From assembly GCF_026342405.1 (NCBI RefSeq), contig NZ_JAPEMU010000001.1, positions 7,378,001-7,442,000 on the forward strand: a DNA stretch of 64,000 nucleotides, in the 5' to 3' direction. This document shows positions 50,165 through 58,512 of this stretch, piece by piece; position 1 is the stretch's first letter, and every line of letters starts with the position of its first letter. Both the position numbers and the translations under genes were made by a program. Under the pieces are notes generated by a model. The model did no database searches, was not told where the DNA came from, and saw only the letters and a list, made by a program, of their open reading frames with translations. This stretch comes from Kitasatospora sp. NBC_00240. Lineage in GTDB: Bacteria > Actinomycetota > Actinomycetes > Streptomycetales > Streptomycetaceae.

Positions 50165-50623
50165 TCAGCCGCGCAGTCGGGACAGCGTCGCCGGCGTCAG
50201 GTGCCGGGCCAGAATGTCCAGGGCGGCGGTGACTTCCTCGACGCGCGCGGGGTCGTCGGTGCCGAGGGCGGCGGCGAGTGCTGTGTCGATCGTCCCGGTG
50301 CGGACCTCGGCGACCCGGGCCGAGGGTTCGGCGGCCGGGCGGGCCAGCAGGCGGCGGCGGTCGGCCGGATCGGGGGCGGTGGTGATCGAGCCCGCCTCCT
50401 TCAGTCGGGCGACCGCGGTGGAGACCTGACTCTGCGGCAGGCCGGTGCGGGCCGCGATCTCGCCCACGGCGCTGTCCGGGTGTTCGACGATGTCGCTCAG
50501 CACGACGAGGACCGAGCGGGTACCGCCGGGGCGGCGCCCGTGGTCGCCGGCGGGCTGGGGGAGCGCCTCCTCGCCGATCTTCATCAGGGTGCGGCCCAGT
50601 AGGAAGAGTTCGACTCCGTTCAT
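50165..50623 (-). CDS. MarR family transcriptional regulator
   Basis: 152 residues. Winged helix: RSVLVVLSDIVEHPDSAVGEIAARTGLPQSQVSTAVARLKEAGSITTAPDPADRRRLLARP. N- and C-terminal helices for dimerisation. Divergent from the alpha/beta hydrolase; the 125-base gap contains three GATGNATC sites, one of which overlaps the ribosome site of this gene. Likely represses itself and the hydrolase. Confidence 0.9.
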   Translation of the reverse strand: MNGVELFLLGRTLMKIGEEALPQPAGDHGRRPGGTRSVLVVLSDIVEHPDSAVGEIAARTGLPQSQVSTAVARLKEAGSITTAPDPADRRRLLARPAAEPSARVAEVRTGTIDTALAAALGTDDPARVEEVTAALDILARHLTPATLSRLRG

Positions 50624-50633
50624 GTCCAGGAGA

Positions 50634-50682
50634 ATACATCAGGTGAGATGTATCGAAGAAGATGCATCTATCTTGATGTATC
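50634..50682. promoter_or_regulatory. Cluster of GATGTATC/GATGCATC operator sites
   Basis: ATACATC (50634-50640) pairs with GATGTAT (50647-50653); AGATGCATCT (50660-50669) is palindromic; GATGTATC recurs at 50675-50682. The sites are in the most AT-rich part of the window, between the divergent MarR gene and the hydrolase gene. They are probable MarR operators. Confidence 0.6.
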
Positions 50683-50748
50683 TATTCGGATGCTTTACGG
50701 TGAAGGAGCAGGCAGGCCACCGAGGCCGCCACCGGACGGGAGCACCCC

Positions 50749-51591
50749 ATGACCACTGCCGTACGCAACACGCTGTCCGTGCCCGGCGCCATGCTCCACT
50801 ACGAACTCCGTGGCACGGGCCCCCTGCTGCTCGTCGCGCAGAGCGGGGAGGGGGACGCCGACCGCACCGAGGCGCTCGTCGGCCATCTCGCGGACCGCTA
50901 CACCGTCGCGACCTACGACCGGCGAGGCCTGTCGCGGAGCACCCGCCTCGAGGCGAAGGGGCCCGTCACCCCGCAGACCCATGCCGAGGATCTGCACCAC
51001 CTCCTCGCCGCGCTGACCGACCGGCCCGCCCTGCTGCTCGGCTGCAGCCTCGGTGCCCTCTACGGTCTGCACCTGGTCGCCGCCCACCCCGACCAGGTGC
51101 GGACGCTCGTGGCCCACGACCCCGCCACGCCTGGCCTGCTCCCTGCCACCGACCGGGCCGGCATCCGTCGGACCCTGGACGGGATCGTCCGTACCCACCG
51201 GAGTGCGGGCTGGGCCCCCGCCATGCGCCGGATCGCCGAGGCCGTCGCGATCGACCCCGCGGCGATGGAGACCGAGCCCGGCTTCACCATGCCGGCGACC
51301 ACCGCGCGGCGCATCGCCAACATCGAGTTCTTCCTGTCCAACGACCTCCCCGAGTTGCGCGACAGCACGCTCTGCGCGGCCGACCTCGCCGCCCCGGCCA
51401 CCCGCCGGGTCCGGATCGTGCCCGCCGCCGGACGGACCTCGGGCCAGGCCTGGAACTACCGGTGCGCCGAGGAGCTGGCCGCCCTGCTGGGTACGGACAT
51501 CGTGGAGTTCCCGGGCGGCCACAACGGCAACACCACCCACCCCCGGGCGTTCGCGGCCCGCCTGCACGAAGTCCTCGACGCGTCCCGCTGA
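50749..51591 (+). CDS. Alpha/beta hydrolase
   Basis: 280 residues, start ATG 50749. Alpha/beta-hydrolase fold: oxyanion loop LLLVAQSGEGDADR, strand-turn YTVATYDRRGLSRST, nucleophile elbow ALLLGCSLGALYGLHL (Ser in GCSLG), acid likely in the RIVPAAGRTSG region, catalytic His in FPGGHNGNTTHP. Substrate unknown; related proteins include lactonases and esterases. Controlled presumably by the divergent MarR regulator. Confidence 0.9.
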   Translation: MTTAVRNTLSVPGAMLHYELRGTGPLLLVAQSGEGDADRTEALVGHLADRYTVATYDRRGLSRSTRLEAKGPVTPQTHAEDLHHLLAALTDRPALLLGCSLGALYGLHLVAAHPDQVRTLVAHDPATPGLLPATDRAGIRRTLDGIVRTHRSAGWAPAMRRIAEAVAIDPAAMETEPGFTMPATTARRIANIEFFLSNDLPELRDSTLCAADLAAPATRRVRIVPAAGRTSGQAWNYRCAEELAALLGTDIVEFPGGHNGNTTHPRAFAARLHEVLDASR

Positions 51592-51603
51592 GGCCGTGGG
51601 CCC

Positions 51604-51695
51604 CCGATGCGGTGGCCCCGATGTGGTGGCTCCGATGCCGTGGGCCCCGCCGCGACGGGGGCGGGGAGACGGGGGCGGGGAGACGGGGGCGGGGA
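51604..51695 (+). repeat. Two short tandem arrays in the gap between convergent genes
   Basis: At 51604-51648 three degenerate 15-base units (core CCGATGYGGTGGC). At 51654-51695 three perfect 14-base units GACGGGGGCGGGGA. The second array is purine/G-rich and could form a G-quadruplex. It lies between the stops of the convergent hydrolase and secreted-protein genes. Confidence 0.75.
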
Positions 51696-51699
51696 GGCG

Positions 51700-52179
51700 T
51701 CAGCGGGACGGTTCGTCCTCGAGGTCGGTGATCCGGCGGTCGGCGAGCCGGACGGTGTACCGGACTTCACGGTCGGTGCCGTCTCCCCAGTGTTCGCCGA
51801 GGCGGACCGTGGCGTAGCCGGGGGAGGTGCCGACCTCGCGCACCGACCAGGAGACCGGGATGCTCCGGGCGCGGAACACCGGGTCGACGCCGTTGTGCGC
51901 GGCCCAGGTGTCCAGCCTCAGGTTCAGGGGCGCGCCGAGGTACTTCTGCCGGACGGCCCGGGGCGAGTCGTCGATCTCCCCGAGCATCGCTAGCCGGTAC
52001 TCCTCGAAGAAGGCGTTGACCTGCGTCTCGGCGGGTCCGGCCCGGACGGCGTGGCTGATCGGGGGCGTGTCGCTGGGGGAGTGGGCGACGGCGCCGGCCG
52101 GGGTGGCGACGAGGCCGCCGCCGGCGGCCAGCAGGGCGGCGCCGGCGACGGCGGTGCGGTACCTCGGAGTGGAGAACAT
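51700..52179 (-). CDS. Secreted protein of unknown function
   Basis: 159 residues from ATG 52179 (GTG 52191 also in frame). Sec signal peptide RTAVAGAALLAAGGGLVATPAGAVA. The mature part (about 120 residues) has no recognised motif; ETQVNAFFEEYRLAMLGEIDDSPRAVRQKYLG and TVRLGEHWGDGTDREVRYTVRLADRRITDLED suggest an NTF2/SnoaL-like fold, known from other secreted Streptomyces proteins. No Cys in the mature protein. No context to suggest a role. Confidence 0.78.
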   Translation of the reverse strand: MFSTPRYRTAVAGAALLAAGGGLVATPAGAVAHSPSDTPPISHAVRAGPAETQVNAFFEEYRLAMLGEIDDSPRAVRQKYLGAPLNLRLDTWAAHNGVDPVFRARSIPVSWSVREVGTSPGYATVRLGEHWGDGTDREVRYTVRLADRRITDLEDEPSR

Positions 52180-52264
52180 GGGACGGATCACATCATTCGT
52201 CGGCGAAGCTCCGCCATCCCCGAAAGGTGTGGTTTGGCTTTGCGTCAGTAAGATTGACGTTTCG

Positions 52265-53068
52265 TCAGATCCCGATCGAGCCCCCGGTGCCCGCGGCCCG
52301 GCCCTTGCCGGGCGGGCCGGCGAAGGCCTGGGCGATCGGCAGCCAGGCCAGCGCGGTCGCGCCCGAGGCCGTCACGGCGAGATCGTCCCGGTGCCGTCGC
52401 TGGGTGACCAGCAGGCAGAAGTCCAGGGCCGGTCCGGTGATCCGGTCCGCCGCCTCCTCGGGCCCCCATGTCCACAGCTCCCCGTCCGGGCCGGTCAGCT
52501 CCACCCGCACCGGCTCCGAAGGTGCCGGCCGGCCGTGCTGGACGAAGGCGAAGCCCATGGTCCGGACGCCGAGGTGGGCCACCTGGCGCAGCCGGGCGGT
52601 CGGTACCCGGGCCACGCCGAGCGCGTCGGCCACGTCCTGTCCGTGGGCCCAGGTCTCCATCAGCCGGGCGGTGGCCATCGAGGCCGGCTTCATCGGCGGT
52701 CCGAACCACGGCAGCCGGACGTCGCCCGGCGCCGAGGCCAGCACCGCCAGCACCTCCTCGCGGCCGGCCCGCCAACGGGAGAGGAGTCCGGCCGGCGGGC
52801 CGGCCGCCCCGATCGCCGCGCCTTCGCCGACCGGGTCGGTGCCGGGGACGAAGGCCCGTTCCACCGCGCCGAAGAACCCCTCCGGGTCGCAGGCGGAGAG
52901 CACCGTCCAGTCGTCGGTCCAGGCCAGGTGGGCGATCTGATGGGCGATCGTCCATCCCTCGGCCGGGGTCGGCCGGGTCCAGTCGGCCGGGGCGAGTGCG
53001 GCCACCAGGGCGTCCAGCTCGGCGTTCTCCGCGCGCAGGTCGGCCAGCAGGCCGTCCGGGCTCGTCAT
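52265..53068 (-). CDS. DinB-like metal enzyme, TIGR03084 family (mycothiol-dependent type)
   Basis: 267 residues. The DinB/MDMPI metal-binding pattern is seen: GWTIAHQIAHLAWTDDW (first His), ETWAHGQDVADALG (second His-Asp pair). The family TIGR03084 is restricted to actinobacteria and related to mycothiol-dependent maleylpyruvate isomerase. The C-terminal domain (about 175-260) is the SCP2-like or MDMPI-C type. Substrate unknown. Divergent from the GAF-LuxR gene. Confidence 0.87.
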   Translation of the reverse strand: MTSPDGLLADLRAENAELDALVAALAPADWTRPTPAEGWTIAHQIAHLAWTDDWTVLSACDPEGFFGAVERAFVPGTDPVGEGAAIGAAGPPAGLLSRWRAGREEVLAVLASAPGDVRLPWFGPPMKPASMATARLMETWAHGQDVADALGVARVPTARLRQVAHLGVRTMGFAFVQHGRPAPSEPVRVELTGPDGELWTWGPEEAADRITGPALDFCLLVTQRRHRDDLAVTASGATALAWLPIAQAFAGPPGKGRAAGTGGSIGI

Positions 53069-53314
53069 GATCGTCTCCCCTTGGTCTCGGGCCGGTTCGG
53101 TCGTCCGGCCGGCCCGCCGGCGTCCGCGGGCCGGGGCCCGCGGGTGTGTGGCACAGGCTACGGCCGCAGACTACGGCGGGAGGTCGGCGGGGACCAGGAC
53201 GGCGCGGCCCGGGCCGGCGATCGGGCCGGCGGGCGGCGCGCGGGCCGCCCGGGAGCGCGGAGCCGGCCCTGCGCAGGTCTCGCCAGCCGCCTCGGCGCGT
53301 GTGAGAATCGCGCG

Positions 53315-54229
53315 ATGACAAGGGCTGCGGACACCCCCGCCCGGGCGGCCGGCGGCCTCGACGCCCGGGCCGCGGAGCTGGTCAGGGCTGCCGTCCTGGC
53401 GGATCTCGCCCGGCGGGTGGTGGCGGACTGCGGCGTGGACGTCGGCCTGGTCGGGGTCCCCGACCGCCCCCGGCCCCGCATCGGCGCGGCCCCGTCCCCG
53501 GCAGGTCCGCCGCCCGGCGGTGGCGGGGGCGGCGCCGGTACCGGCGAGGCGGGCGGGCGCGACGGCGGGCCGGCCGGGATGGTGCTGCGGCACTGGTCCG
53601 GCACCCGGGCCGGCCTGCTGCACGATCTGGTCGTCCCCAGCGGGACCGGCCTCGGCGGCCGGGCGCTGGCCGAGCGGGCCGCCACCTGGGTGCCCGACTA
53701 CCGGGCCGCCACCACCATCTCGCACGAGCACGACGCCGCCGTCGACGCCGAGGACCTGTACGCGATGCTGACGGTGCCCCTGCTCCACGACGGCGCGGTG
53801 CACGGCGTGGTGTACGCGGCGCTGCGCGACGTCGTCCCGTTCGGCGACGTACGGATCGGGGCGGTCGCCGAGCTGGCGGCCACCGCCACCCGGGCGCTGG
53901 CCGGAGCCGCCGCCTGGGCCCGGCCGGACGACCGGCGCCCCGCCGCTCGCCCCCGCCCGCGGCCGGGCGGGCCGGACCTCCCGGCGCCGCACCGACCGTC
54001 CGCCGGCCACCCGGCGGCCCGGGCCCGGCCGCCGGCGCGGCTGACCCCGCGCGAGCACGAGGTGCTCCGCTGGGCGGCGACCGGCCGGACCAATCCGGAG
54101 ATCGCCGCCCAGCTGGGGCTGACCTGCAACACCGTCACGGGCTATCTGAAGAGTGCGATGCACAAGCTGGGCGTCCGCAACCGGGTGGAACTGGCCCTGA
54201 CGGCGAGGGAGTCCGGCCTGCTCGGCTGA
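53315..54229 (+). CDS. GAF-LuxR type transcriptional regulator
   Basis: 304 residues, ATG 53315; an in-frame -10-like GAGAAT (53302-53307) before the ATG suggests a leaderless transcript. A GAF-like sensor domain (about 15-200, with a Gly-rich insertion GGGGGGAGTGEAGG at 70-85) precedes a Pro/Arg-rich hinge and a C-terminal LuxR helix-turn-helix LTPREHEVLRWAATGRTNPEIAAQLGLTCNTVTGYLKSAMHKLGVRNR. In such GAF-LuxR proteins an acyl-CoA or small ligand can switch DNA binding. Neighbouring acyl-CoA ligase suggests, but does not prove, a link. Confidence 0.88.
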   Translation: MTRAADTPARAAGGLDARAAELVRAAVLADLARRVVADCGVDVGLVGVPDRPRPRIGAAPSPAGPPPGGGGGGAGTGEAGGRDGGPAGMVLRHWSGTRAGLLHDLVVPSGTGLGGRALAERAATWVPDYRAATTISHEHDAAVDAEDLYAMLTVPLLHDGAVHGVVYAALRDVVPFGDVRIGAVAELAATATRALAGAAAWARPDDRRPAARPRPRPGGPDLPAPHRPSAGHPAARARPPARLTPREHEVLRWAATGRTNPEIAAQLGLTCNTVTGYLKSAMHKLGVRNRVELALTARESGLLG

Positions 54230-54259
54230 GGATGTCGGGCCGCCCGGCGGGAGTCGGCG

Positions 54260-55792
54260 TCAGTTGACCCCCCGCTCGCGTCCCTCCCAGTACGGCTCGC
54301 GCAGGCGGAACTTCTGCAGTTTACCGGTGGCGGTCCGGGTCAACACCTCCCGGAACTCCACCGAGGTGGGCGACTTGTAGCCGGCCAGCCGCTGCTTGCA
54401 GTGCGCGATGAGCTGCGCCTCGTCGGCGCTCGTGCCCGGCTTGAGCACCACCAGGGCCTTGACCGTCTCGCCCCACTTCTCGTCCGGCACGCCGATCACG
54501 GCGACCTCGGCGACGGCGGGGTGGTCGTAGAGGCAGTCCTCGACCTCGATCGAGGAGACGTTCTCCCCGCCGGTGATGATGACGTCCTTCTTGCGGTCGG
54601 AGATGCTGAGGTAGCCGTCCGTCATGGTGCCGCCGTCGCCGGTGTGGAACCAGCCGCCCTTCAGTGCCTCGGCGGTCTCCTTCGGCTGCTCCCAGTAGCC
54701 CTCCAGGACGTTGTTCGAGCGGATCAGGACCTCGCCCTGGGCGTCCACCCGCACCTGGCTGCCGAGCGCCGGCGCGCCGGCCTGGACCAGCTTCTCGGCC
54801 CGTTCGACGGCCGGCAGTTCGTCCCACTCGGCCCGGCCGCGGTTGACGGTGGCCAGCGGGGAGGTCTCGGTGAGGCCGTAGATCTGCATGAACTCCCAGC
54901 CGAGTTCGGACTCGATCCGCTGCACCACCGAGGTCGGCGGCGGCGCGCCCGCCACGATGATCCGCACCCGGTCGCGGCCGGGCACCGGTCCGTCCCACTC
55001 GGCAGCCGCCTCCAGCACCATGGCGATCACGGCGGGCGCCCCGCACAGGAAGGTCACCCCGTGCCGCTCCACCCGGCGCAGGATCTCGGCGCCGTCCACC
55101 TTGCGCAGCACGATGTGCTGCGCGCCCAGCCCGGTGAGCGCGAACGGCAGACCCCAGCCGTTGGCGTGGAACATCGGCAGGGTGTGCAGGTAGACGTCGC
55201 GGTCACTGGCGCCGAAGTGCAGGCCCATCAGTACGGAGTTGAGCCAGATGTTGCGGTGGGTGAGCTGAACGCCCTTGGGCCGGGCGGTGGTTCCGCTGGT
55301 GTAGTTGATGGTGGCGGTGTCGGACTCGGCGATCTCGTACCGCTGCGGCGCGTGGTCGAAGTCGTACAGCACGGCGTCGCTCTCGGCCCCGATGACGTAG
55401 GTGTGCCGGGCCTTCACATCGGCCAGTGGCTCGGCGAGTTCGGGGTCGACGAGCAGGACGGACGCGCCGCTCTGCTCGACGATGTAGGAGACCTCGTCGG
55501 CGCGGAGGCGGAAGTTGACCGGCACCAGCACCCGGCCGTGGCCGCTGACGCCGAACATCGAGGTCATCAGGCGCGCCGAGTTGTGCGAGACGATCGCGAC
55601 CCGCTCGCCGGGGCCGACGCCGAGGCGGTCGAGTCCGGCGGCCTGCGCGCGGGCGAGTTCGGCGACCCTGCGGTAGCTGAGCTCGCCCCAGGACCGGGCC
55701 GGCTGCACCGGCTCGTCGACGATCCCGACCCGGTCGCCGTAGACCAGCTCGGCCCGGTCCAGGAAGTCCATCACGGAGAGTGGAGTCTGCAT
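54260..55792 (-). CDS. Acyl-CoA ligase (AMP-forming), fatty-acid type
   Basis: 510 residues from ATG 55792 after GAGGGGT. ANL-superfamily: P-loop INYTSGTTARPKGVQLTHRN, motif LPMFHANGWG, YGLTETSP, GWFHTGDGG, RKKDVIITGGENVSSIEVED, catalytic Lys in TRTATGKLQKF. Makes acyl-CoA from a carboxylic acid, ATP and CoA. Full length. Convergent with the GAF-LuxR gene; the upstream MerR terminator isolates it. Could feed the beta-oxidation genes at 17-23 kb, though its promoter does not carry their motif. Confidence 0.93.
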   Translation of the reverse strand: MQTPLSVMDFLDRAELVYGDRVGIVDEPVQPARSWGELSYRRVAELARAQAAGLDRLGVGPGERVAIVSHNSARLMTSMFGVSGHGRVLVPVNFRLRADEVSYIVEQSGASVLLVDPELAEPLADVKARHTYVIGAESDAVLYDFDHAPQRYEIAESDTATINYTSGTTARPKGVQLTHRNIWLNSVLMGLHFGASDRDVYLHTLPMFHANGWGLPFALTGLGAQHIVLRKVDGAEILRRVERHGVTFLCGAPAVIAMVLEAAAEWDGPVPGRDRVRIIVAGAPPPTSVVQRIESELGWEFMQIYGLTETSPLATVNRGRAEWDELPAVERAEKLVQAGAPALGSQVRVDAQGEVLIRSNNVLEGYWEQPKETAEALKGGWFHTGDGGTMTDGYLSISDRKKDVIITGGENVSSIEVEDCLYDHPAVAEVAVIGVPDEKWGETVKALVVLKPGTSADEAQLIAHCKQRLAGYKSPTSVEFREVLTRTATGKLQKFRLREPYWEGRERGVN

Positions 55793-55825
55793 ACCCCTCA
55801 CTCTGCTACCGGTCTTGCCCGCTGC

Positions 55826-55845
55826 ACACCCCCGAACGGGGGTGT
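55826..55845 (-). terminator. Hairpin after the SDR-MerR operon
   Basis: ACACCCCC (55826-55833), loop GAAC, GGGGGTGT (55838-55845), just downstream of the MerR stop on the minus strand. Confidence 0.6.
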
Positions 55846-55847
55846 CG

Positions 55848-56315
55848 TCACCCGGACGGTCGCACCGCCGCCGCCACCGCGCGCGTCCCGAGCGGCTCCG
55901 CCGCCGGGGGAGCCGGCGCGGGCGGCCCGGATTCGGGAAGGCCCGGGCCGGCGCCGTCCAGCGCGGCCGCCAGCCGGTCGCGGGCCTCGCTCTGGGCGGC
56001 GATCCGCCGTTCGAGGACGGCCAGCCGCTCCCGGGCGATCCGCAGGGCCTTCGCGGACGGCGGCCCGGCCGTCAGGTCACCGTCCAGACAGGGCAGGAAG
56101 GCCCGGACGTCGTCCAGGGTGAGCCCGGCGGCGAGCAGCCGCCGGATGTTGCCGACCCGGACGGCGGCCTGCTCCCCGTACACCCGGTAGCCGTTGTGGG
56201 CCCGCTCCGAACTGATCAGCCCGGCCTGCTCGTAGTGCCGCAGGGCCCGCGCCGAGGCGCCGGTGGCCGCCGCGAGTTCACCGATCAGCACGGGCCGGCA
56301 CCCCTTCCTCGTCAT
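55848..56315 (-). CDS. MerR family transcriptional regulator
   Basis: 155 residues from ATG 56315, which overlaps the SDR stop (ATGA). Winged helix LIGELAAATGASARALRHYEQAGLISSERAHNGYRVYGEQAAVRVGNIRRLLAAGLTLDDVRAFLPCL, a coiled-coil helix (ALRIARERLAVLERRIAAQSEARDRLAAAL) and a Pro/Ala-rich tail. A dyad ACCCTG-N10-CAAGGT with a TTGACC -35 element sits 30 bases upstream of the SDR gene (57142-57166) and may be its operator. Confidence 0.9.
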   Translation of the reverse strand: MTRKGCRPVLIGELAAATGASARALRHYEQAGLISSERAHNGYRVYGEQAAVRVGNIRRLLAAGLTLDDVRAFLPCLDGDLTAGPPSAKALRIARERLAVLERRIAAQSEARDRLAAALDGAGPGLPESGPPAPAPPAAEPLGTRAVAAAVRPSG

Positions 56316-57127
56316 GCCACGACGGCTCCACCGTCCACGGGCAAGACTACTCCGGTGACGAACGACGCCTGCGGGGAGGCGAGTTGGGTGATCGCCCAGG
56401 CCACTTCGGCGGGCCGGCCGACCCGGCCGAGCGGCGTGTGGGCGAGCTGCCACCGTCGGAGCGCCGCCTGCTGTTCCGGGGAGAGGCCGGAGTGCTCGGC
56501 GATCGGGGTGGCGACCGCCCCCGGAGCCACCGCGACGACCCGGACGCCGCGCGGCGCCAGCTCCACCGCCCAGCTGCGGGTGAGCAGTTCGACGGCCGAC
56601 TTGGTGGCCGGGTACACCGCGTTCCCCGGCCAGCCGCGTTGGCCGACCGAGGTGGTGACGTTCACCACCACCCCGCCCGCCGACTCCAGCGCGGGCAGCG
56701 CGGCCTGGGTGAGCAGGACGGGGGCGGTCAGGTTGGTGGCCACCTGCTCGTCGATCAACTCCCGGGTGTAGGAACCGAGCCCGCCGGCGCGGACGATGCC
56801 GGCGTTGTTCACCAGGACGTCGAGGCGCCCGAACCCGTCCAGGGCGGCCCGGACGATCTCCTCGGGCGCGCCGGCGCCGGTGACGTCCGCCGCGAACGGG
56901 TGGATGTGATCCGGGGCCGCCCGGGCGGTCTCCGCCAGCGGGCCGGGCCGGCGCCCGACCGCGAGGACGTGGACGCCCTGGGCGGCGAAGGCCTGCGCGG
57001 TGGCCCGGCCGATCCCGCTGCCCGCGCCGGTGACCAGCGCGACTCGCGACGCGCTCGCCGAGGGCGGACATGGAGGAGGGAGAGCAGGAAGAGGAGGAGG
57101 GGCCGTGGGTCGGCTGCCGGTAGTCAT
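56312..57127 (-). CDS. SDR family NAD(P)-dependent oxidoreductase
   Basis: 271 residues from ATG 57127 after GGAGG. A Pro/Ala-rich N-terminal tail of 25 residues, then TGxxxGIG motif VALVTGAGSGIGRATAQAFA, NNAG in VLVNNAGIVRAG, and catalytic Tyr/Lys in GNAVYPATKSAVELL with Ser in VNVTTSVGQRG (Ser/Thr). GGVVLPVDGGA is the usual C-terminal. Classical 3-oxoacyl-reductase-like SDR; substrate unknown. Translationally coupled to the MerR regulator; the two were probably inherited together. Confidence 0.92.
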   Translation of the reverse strand: MTTGSRPTAPPPLPALPPPCPPSASASRVALVTGAGSGIGRATAQAFAAQGVHVLAVGRRPGPLAETARAAPDHIHPFAADVTGAGAPEEIVRAALDGFGRLDVLVNNAGIVRAGGLGSYTRELIDEQVATNLTAPVLLTQAALPALESAGGVVVNVTTSVGQRGWPGNAVYPATKSAVELLTRSWAVELAPRGVRVVAVAPGAVATPIAEHSGLSPEQQAALRRWQLAHTPLGRVGRPAEVAWAITQLASPQASFVTGVVLPVDGGAVVA

Positions 57128-57141
57128 GGCAGCAGCCTCCA

Positions 57142-57166
57142 ACCCTGCCGCCAGTGACAAGGTCAA
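57142..57166 (-). promoter_or_regulatory. Candidate MerR operator upstream of the SDR gene
   Basis: ACCCTG-N10-CAAGGT dyad (57142-57163) next to a minus-strand TTGACC (57166-57161). A matching -10 at 17-19 bases is not clear, so confidence is low. Confidence 0.3.
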
Positions 57167-57338
57167 GCCGCCCGCCCGCTCCGCCGGGGAGGGTGATGGC
57201 AGGACCACGGCCGCACAAGGGCGTCGGGTGCGGTGGAAGAGGATCAGGCCCTTCCGCTCGGTGAGCCGATCGCGAACATGCCTGGTTCCGGGCCCGCCGC
57301 CGGGCATGGTGGGGGGACACCGACCTTGGGAGGGTCCG

Positions 57339-57812
57339 ATGACCGGGGAGCAGAACCCGAGCGAAAGCCTGTACGACGCCGTCGGCGGGCTGGAGGCGCT
57401 CCGGCGCCTGAGCAACACCTTCTACGACGGCGTGCTGGCCGACCCGCTGCTCGCCCCCGTCTTCGCGGACTTCACCCGGACGCACATCGAGCACGTCGCC
57501 GTGTGGCTGGCCGAGATCTTCGGCGGACCGGCCGCGTTCACCGCCGAACTCGGCGGCCATCAGGCGCTGTTGAGATCCCACCTGGGCCTGTCCATCACCG
57601 AGGAGCAGCGGGTCCGCTGGATGGAGCTGATGACCGTCGCGGTGGGGAAGGAGCTCCCGGACGACGAACTGCTGCGCCGCCGGGTGCTGGAGTACTTCGA
57701 CTGGGGCACCAGGATCGCCCGCGACGTCTCGGCCGCACCGGTCGGCGAGGACCTGGGTGACCCCGGCCCCACGCCGCGCTGGGGCTGGGACGGCCTGCAG
57801 GGCGGGAGCTGA
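57339..57812 (+). CDS. Group II truncated haemoglobin
   Basis: 157 residues from ATG 57339 after GGGAGGG. 2-on-2 globin: N-terminal SLYDAVGGLEALRRLSNTFYDGVLADPLLAPVFADF (helices A-B with the B10 aromatic), IEHVAVWLAEIFGGPAAFTAELGG, proximal His in HQALLRSHLGLSITEEQRVRWMELM with the G8 Trp typical of group II. Tail WGWDGLQGG follows. Binds O2/NO in the cytoplasm; peroxide or NO detoxification is the common role. Followed 27 bases later by a GNAT gene. Confidence 0.92.
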   Translation: MTGEQNPSESLYDAVGGLEALRRLSNTFYDGVLADPLLAPVFADFTRTHIEHVAVWLAEIFGGPAAFTAELGGHQALLRSHLGLSITEEQRVRWMELMTVAVGKELPDDELLRRRVLEYFDWGTRIARDVSAAPVGEDLGDPGPTPRWGWDGLQGGS

Positions 57813-57839
57813 ACGACGGTGCACTCAAGGGGGATTGCC

Positions 57840-58409
57840 ATGCCCGTCGTACTCCGTGCGGAGGCCGCCGACGGTGGCCCGTCGCTGCTGCTGCGCAGCT
57901 GGACCGATTCGGACGCCGACGCGCTGGTCGAGGCGTACCGCGATCCGGTGCTCCGGGCCTGGACCAGGCTGGGGGTTCCGGACGCCGAGGCGGCCGCCCA
58001 CTGGGTGGAGGTCCAGCGGGCGGGCTGGGAGAGCGGCACCCGGCTGAGCTTCGCCGTGCTGGAGGAGGAGCCGGGTGGTGGGGGCCGGCTGGCCGGCAAC
58101 GTGGTGCTCAAGCGCCCGGAGCCGGCGGGGCCGGCCGGCGAGGTCGGGTACTGGACGGCCGCGCACGCCCGCGGCCGAGGGGTCGCCCCCAGAGCGCTGC
58201 AGGTGCTCACCGACTGGGTGTTCGAGAGCTTCGCCGCCGGAGGGGTCGAGTACCTGGAGCTGATGCACCAGGTGGACAACACCGCGTCCTGCCGGGTCGC
58301 CGAGAAGGCCGGTTACGGCTTCGAGCGGATCCTGCCGGCGGTGCCGCCGTTCCCCAGGGACGGTCACCTGCACCTGCGGTGGGCCGCCGGCGGCCCGGTC
58401 CGGGGCTGA
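57840..58409 (+). CDS. GNAT N-acetyltransferase, RimJ/RimL type
   Basis: 189 residues from ATG 57840 after AAGGGGG. LLRSWTDSDADALVEAYRDPVL, GNVVLKRPEPAGPAGEVGYWTAAHARGRGVAPRALQVLTDW (acetyl-CoA loop) and ELMHQVDNTASCRVAEKAGYGFERIL are typical. Co-directional with the globin gene and perhaps co-transcribed. Substrate unknown. Not closely similar to the GNAT at 5240-5842. Confidence 0.88.
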   Translation: MPVVLRAEAADGGPSLLLRSWTDSDADALVEAYRDPVLRAWTRLGVPDAEAAAHWVEVQRAGWESGTRLSFAVLEEEPGGGGRLAGNVVLKRPEPAGPAGEVGYWTAAHARGRGVAPRALQVLTDWVFESFAAGGVEYLELMHQVDNTASCRVAEKAGYGFERILPAVPPFPRDGHLHLRWAAGGPVRG

Positions 58410-58512
58410 TTCCGGAACCGGGTGGCCCACCGCAGCGGTCCGCGGCCCCGGTCCCGTGAAGATCCCGGAAAATCGATGGGCAGCCGTGCCCCGTGGGGGG
58501 ATAGTGGCGATC

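Noticed and set aside
54260..55792. Acyl-CoA ligase as a member of the beta-oxidation MerR regulon
   Set aside because: Its upstream region (55793-55847) lacks the TGACAGTA-N4-TGTNACAC motif.
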